Position numbers and translations under genes: made by a program. From SHVZ01 sp044223515 (lineage in GTDB: Bacteria > Pseudomonadota > Alphaproteobacteria > SHVZ01): a stretch of 11,730 nucleotides of DNA. Location: assembly GCA_044223515.1 (NCBI GenBank), contig JBGALV010000131.1:1-11730 (forward strand), written 5' to 3'. Within the stretch, counting starts at the first letter, position 1. The number at the start of each line of letters is the position of its first letter. Of this stretch, positions 7,851 to 11,730 are shown piece by piece. The notes beneath the pieces are model-generated. The model ran no database searches. It had not been told where the DNA came from and saw only the letters and a program-made list of their open reading frames with translations.

Positions 7851-9207
7851 TCAAGGAATCAAGGGGGACCACGCCGGGTCCGACCCGTCGACCGGTGTGA
7901 TAATTTCGCGCTCGTTGAAGCCGGTCAAGTCGATTGAGAAGAGCTTGACCTGTCCGCCCCTGCCCTGGTCGTCGCTGGGCTGCTGGCGGAAGTACATCAG
8001 GACGCGGCCGTTGGGGGCCCAGGTCGGGCCCTCGACCAGGAAGCTCTCGGTCAGGATCCGCTCGCCCGAGCCGTCCGGGCGCATCACGCCGATCGAGAAG
8101 GTGCCGCTGTTGATCCGCATAGCGATCAAGCGCCGCGCGGCGACCACACCGGCGTTGCATAGCGTCCTGGTCAAGGAGATGCGGCCCCACGCTGCCCTCG
8201 GAATCCATCGTGTAGAGCTGCTGGCCGCCCGAGCGATCGGAGTTGAAGCAGATCTGGTTACCGTCCGGCGAATAGCAGGGCGAGGTATTGATCGAGGCGT
8301 GGTTGGTGAGCCGCTTGACCGCGCGGGTGCGCAGATCGAGCGCGTAGATCTGCGAGTTGCCTTCGGCCGATAGGCTCATGATCACGCGCTTGCCGTCGGG
8401 CGAGAAGCGCGGCGCGAAGGTCATGCCGGGAAAGTCGCCGACTACCTCCTGCTGACCGGTGTCGATGTTGAACAGATACACGCGCGGCTGGTCGCGGAAG
8501 TACGAGAGATAGGTGATCTCCTGCGCCGTCGGCGAGAAGCGCGGCGTCAGCACCAGCACGCGCCCATCGGTGAGGAAGCGGTGGTTGGCGCCGTCCTGGT
8601 CCATGATCGCCAGGCGCTTGATGCGCCGGTTCTGCGGGCCGGACTCGGCGATGTAGACGACGCGCGTGTCGAAGTAGCCGTCCTCGCCGGTGATCCGCTT
8701 GTAGATCGCGTCCGCGATGATGTGCGCGACCCGTCGCCAGTTGTTCGGGATCGTGAAGTAGGCGAGGCCCGTCATCTGCTGCTCGGCGTAGACGTCGAAC
8801 AGCCTGAACTCGACCTTCAGGCGGCCGTCGCCCTGCATCTCGACGGTGCCGGTGACCAGCGCCTGGGCGTTGATGAGCTTCCAGTCCTGAAACCGGGGCT
8901 GGAGCCGGATCTGGTCGGCCTGCTGAATGAAGGACTTGGGATCGAGCGGCCGGAACAGTCCGGAGCGTTCGAGGTCCGCCGAGACCACGCTCGACATGTC
9001 GTTGCCGACGCGCCCCTGCTCGCCTGCGCCCTGGAACGGCACGATCGCGATCGGCATCGGCTCGATCTTGCCGCGCGTGATGTCGATGCGGAGATCGGCC
9101 CAGGCGGGCTTGGCCGCGCTCCAGAGGAGGGGAGCGATCGTGAGCCCGGCGAGGGCGTCGCGGCGGGTGGGCATCCACGGGCGGGCGCGGTCGGGCAGCA
9201 CGCTCAT
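7851..9207 (-). pseudogene. tolB: Tol-Pal protein TolB, reading frame disrupted
   Basis: Periplasmic beta-propeller that shuttles between Pal and TolA. The first 339 codons (9207-8191) are a normal TolB: leader, N-terminal domain (IAIVPFQGAG, about 53-62) and propeller repeats (PRFSPTAQEITYLSY, PRFSPDGKRVIMS, PCYSPDGNQICFNSDRSGG). Then the family sequence jumps frames: RIS at 8183-8175, RYATPVWSPRG in a second frame at 8164-8132, and LIAM plus FSIGVMRPDGSGERILTE, EGPTWAPNGR up to the stop (8129-7851). Repaired, the protein would be about 450 aa, normal for TolB. The pattern needs roughly five to eight missing bases in about 70 bp, which looks more like sequence or consensus error than decay, so the gene may be intact in the cell. 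The ATG at 9207 overlaps the tolA stop (TGATG). The leader contains TRRDALAG followed by a hydrophobic stretch and AWA, a Tat-like signal. Confidence 0.88.
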
Positions 9208-10232
9208 CACAGCATTTCCTTCGGATTGAAGTTGAGTGTGAAGGACTTCCAGGTGTCGAACTTCTCGGCCGGAAGCCGCAACGGGTTGCAACGCGGATTG
9301 CGGACGGCGCGAAGCGCGCTCTCGGCCGCGGCGCGGAAGAAGGAATCCGTCATCATCCTCGACTCGTCTACCACGCGGACGTTGCGAACGGTCGCGTCCG
9401 GATTCATGTCAACCTGAAGCTCGACCACAAGGTTCCGCGCATCGCGCGCGCCGGCGGGCACATTCCAGCACTGCGCGATCTGGGAACGGATCGCGTCGAG
9501 CTCGCTCAGGGTGAGCTGGCCCTCGGTCATCGGCCGCGGCGGCGGCGAGCGATTCGGCGTCGGCGGCAAGGCGGCCTGCTGCTGCGGTTGCGGCTTCGGC
9601 GGCTCGGGCTTCTTCGCCTCTTCCTTCGGCGGCTCCGGCGCGGGCTTCTTGTTCGCCAGATCCTTCAGCAGGCGATCGAAGGTGTCGTCGCGCTTGGGCT
9701 GCGGCTTCGGCGGCTCGGGCTTGGGCGGCGCCGGCTTCGGCGGCTCGACCTTCGCGACCGGTTTCGGAGGCTCGGGCTTCGGCGGCTCGACCTTGGGGGG
9801 CTCCGGCTTGGGCTCGGGCTTCGGCTCTGCGACCTTCGGCGCAGGCTCGGGCTTCACCTCGGCTGGCTTCGGCGGCTCGGGCTTCGGCGGTTCAGGCTTG
9901 GGCGGCTCCGGCTTCGGCTCCACCACCTTGGGCGGAGGAGGCGGGGGCGGAGGCGGAGGTGGCGGCGGGGCTTCCACCACCTTCGGCGGTTCCGGCTTGG
10001 GCGGTTCGGGCTTCGGTGGCTCAGGCGGCGGTTCGACCACCTTGGGCTCAGGCTTGGGCTCGACCTTCGGCGTCGGCGGCGGGAGGTTCGTCACCTTGGC
10101 GATGGTGACGATGTCGACCAGGATCGGCTTCTCGAGAACGGGGTCGGGCTTCGCCAGCACCGGCAGGCCGAAGAAGGCCAGCAGCACGATGCTGACATGC
10201 AGCAACAGCGAGAATGTTGCGCCCTTGCCCAT
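9207..10232 (-). CDS. tolA: Periplasm-spanning protein TolA
   Basis: Energy-transducing link between TolQR and TolB/Pal. 341 aa. A single N-terminal TM helix (about 7-27) acts as inner-membrane anchor, followed by a conserved juxtamembrane stretch (LEKPILVDIVTIAKVTNLPPP). The extended domain II is replaced by a Pro/Lys/Glu-rich rod (about 51-179) of PKPEPP-like units with 13 consecutive prolines (89-101), in place of the long alpha-helical Ala/Lys rod of E. coli TolA. A short DDTFDRLLKDLANKKP segment (182-197) precedes the C-terminal TolA/TonB-like domain (about 240-341), which holds Cys255 and Cys315, a possible disulfide pair. TonB could be confused with this from the rod alone, but the position between tolR and tolB and the C-terminal domain support TolA. 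It starts 4 bp after the tolR stop with no obvious Shine-Dalgarno, which suggests translational coupling. Confidence 0.93.
   Translation of the reverse strand: MGKGATFSLLLHVSIVLLAFFGLPVLAKPDPVLEKPILVDIVTIAKVTNLPPPTPKVEPKPEPKVVEPPPEPPKPEPPKPEPPKVVEAPPPPPPPPPPPPPKVVEPKPEPPKPEPPKPEPPKPAEVKPEPAPKVAEPKPEPKPEPPKVEPPKPEPPKPVAKVEPPKPAPPKPEPPKPQPKRDDTFDRLLKDLANKKPAPEPPKEEAKKPEPPKPQPQQQAALPPTPNRSPPPRPMTEGQLTLSELDAIRSQIAQCWNVPAGARDARNLVVELQVDMNPDATVRNVRVVDESRMMTDSFFRAAAESALRAVRNPRCNPLRLPAEKFDTWKSFTLNFNPKEML
9696..10082 (-). repeat. Low-complexity PKPEPP-coding repeats within tolA
   Basis: Degenerate units of about 15 bp encode KPEPP/PKPEPP and KVVEP blocks over residues 51-179 of TolA. They include a 39-bp tract (9930-9968) coding 13 prolines, written with mixed CCG, CCT, CCC and CCA codons. 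Copies are near-identical in places, so slippage and length variation are likely. On the plus strand the same bases read as a Gly/Ser-rich shadow frame. Confidence 0.85.
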
Positions 10233-10236
10233 GGCG

Positions 10237-10722
10237 TCAGTTGGTCCGTCGCTGCGGTTGCGCCCCGCGCGCCGGGGCTGCGGGCTGCTGCGCCTGGCCC
10301 TGCGGCATCTCGGCGATCAGAGCGACCTTGTCGAAGCCGGCGGACGAGACGAGGCCCATGACCTCCATCACCCGGCCGTAGGCGATGCCTTTGTCGCCGC
10401 GGACGAAGATGCGCTGGTCGGCCTTGTTGCGCACGATCGCCTGCAGGCGCGGCACCAGCTGGTCCTCGGCGACCTCGGACTCCTGGATGAAGATCTGGCC
10501 CTGGCCGTTGATCGTAATAGTCAGCGGCTCGACCTGCTCGTTGATCGTCGCGGCGGCGGTCTTCGGCAGGTCGACGGGCACGCCGACGGTGAGCAGCGGG
10601 GCTGCGATCATGAAGATGATGAGAAGGACCAGCATGACGTCGACGAGCGGCGTCACGTTGATCTCGGCCATCGGCGTGTAGCGCGTCCGGCCTCTACCTC
10701 GCTTGAGAAGGGTGGCTGCCAT
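10237..10722 (-). CDS. tolR: TolR, ExbD/TolR family motor component
   Basis: Inner-membrane stator partner of TolQ that couples the proton gradient to TolA. 161 aa, slightly long for the family (about 140-150) because of a Gln/Ala/Pro-rich C-terminal tail (about 140-161). A short basic cytosolic N-terminus (LLKRGRGRTRYTPMAEINVTP) leads into one TM helix (about 26-45) carrying the proton-path aspartate Asp28 in PLVDVMLVLLIIFMI. The periplasmic domain follows, with VPVDLPKTAA, ITINGQGQIFIQ and IFVRGDKGIAYGRVMEVMGLV, all typical of TolR/ExbD. The gene starts 7 bp after the tolQ stop and ends 4 bp before tolA. Its identity as TolR, not ExbD, rests on the surrounding genes. Confidence 0.95.
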   Translation of the reverse strand: MAATLLKRGRGRTRYTPMAEINVTPLVDVMLVLLIIFMIAAPLLTVGVPVDLPKTAAATINEQVEPLTITINGQGQIFIQESEVAEDQLVPRLQAIVRNKADQRIFVRGDKGIAYGRVMEVMGLVSSAGFDKVALIAEMPQGQAQQPAAPARGAQPQRRTN

Positions 10723-10729
10723 CGCTCGG

Positions 10730-11461
<732 letters not shown>

Positions 11462-11730
11462 CTAGTCGTTCACTCCTACGGCGGTTGCCGCCGTCATGGC
11501 GGTCCGCAGGTTCTTGGGCAGTCGCGCCGGCCTTCCGCTTCCGTCGATGCAGGCGACGACGAGCTTGAGCCGCGCGACTTCATCCGTTTCGCGCCGGATG
11601 ACCTGCTCGGCCACCAGCGACGCGCCGCCGACCTCGATGATCCGGGTCGCGACGTCGAGCACGTCGTCGAGCCGGGCGGGGCGGCGGTAGTCGATCTCGC
11701 AACGGGTCACGGCGAAGCCGAGACCGGTTT
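11462..11730 (-). CDS. ybgC: YbgC-type acyl-CoA thioesterase, C-terminal part
   Basis: C-terminal 89 codons of a hotdog-fold thioesterase of the YbgC/4-hydroxybenzoyl-CoA thioesterase family, the usual first gene of tol-pal operons. The frame stays open to the right edge (TGLGFAVTRCEIDY), so the start and the N-terminal catalytic Asp region lie outside. A GTG at 11710 falls in mid-domain and is not the start. Visible family features are the EIDYRRPARLDD segment, the strand VLDVATRIIEVGGASLVAEQVIRR and the strand ARLKLVVACID, followed by GRPARLPKNLRTAM. Its stop directly abuts the tolQ start, consistent with one transcript. In E. coli the enzyme acts on acyl-CoA or acyl-ACP and its link to Tol function is unclear. 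Confidence 0.92.
   Translation of the reverse strand, partial: TGLGFAVTRCEIDYRRPARLDDVLDVATRIIEVGGASLVAEQVIRRETDEVARLKLVVACIDGSGRPARLPKNLRTAMTAATAVGVND

Noticed and set aside
7851..8174. Separate small gene starting at the ATG at 8174
   Set aside because: Its sequence (FSIGVMRPDGSGERILTE, EGPTWAPNGR) is the C-terminal propeller part of TolB and continues the upstream frame after the lesion.
8118..8190. Programmed ribosomal frameshift in tolB
   Set aside because: Three separate frame changes, no slippery heptamer visible, and no precedent in tolB that I know of. Local sequence error or true lesions explain it better.

Overview
The window comes from a GC-rich alphaproteobacterial chromosome. 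The evidence is the gene order ybgC-tolQ-tolR-tolA-tolB-pal-cpoB-tilS-ftsH, the alphaproteobacterial flavour of FtsH and TolR, and a DnaE2-type error-prone polymerase. A Rhodospirillales or Hyphomicrobiales member is plausible, but the order cannot be fixed from sequence alone. Everything except the polymerase gene lies on the minus strand.

Layout from the left edge. (1) Positions 1-1641 (+) hold the 3' half of dnaE2 (imuC), cut by the window edge. (2) It converges, with a 2-bp gap, on a HupE/UreJ-family membrane protein gene (1644-2738, -). (3) ftsH (2785-4710, -) lies upstream of hupE. A strong intrinsic terminator follows ftsH, and its stem contains the preferred hupE start codon. (4) tilS (4767-6035, -) overlaps the end of cpoB (6035-7060, -) by one base. 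(5) A 13-bp terminator (7111-7146) separates cpoB from pal (7171-7671, -). (6) A 179-bp gap separates pal from tolB (7851-9207, -), whose reading frame is broken in a short cluster. (7) tolA, tolR, tolQ and the 3' part of ybgC (9207-11730, -) form a tightly packed run with overlaps or gaps of at most 7 bp.

The Tol-Pal genes build one machine. TolQ and TolR form the proton-driven inner-membrane motor. TolA crosses the periplasm. TolB and the lipoprotein Pal link it to the outer membrane and peptidoglycan. CpoB modulates this complex and coordinates it with peptidoglycan synthesis, and YbgC is the customary cytoplasmic thioesterase partner. tilS and ftsH are housekeeping genes (tRNA-Ile lysidine synthesis; membrane proteolysis) that commonly follow the tol cluster in this class.

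I found no CRISPR array, tRNA, rRNA, insertion sequence or prophage gene, no stretch over 300 bp without a gene, and no sign of a new multi-gene system. The points worth a second look are the multi-frame lesion in tolB, the terminator/start overlap between ftsH and hupE, a 13-proline run in TolA, and a Tat-like leader on TolB.
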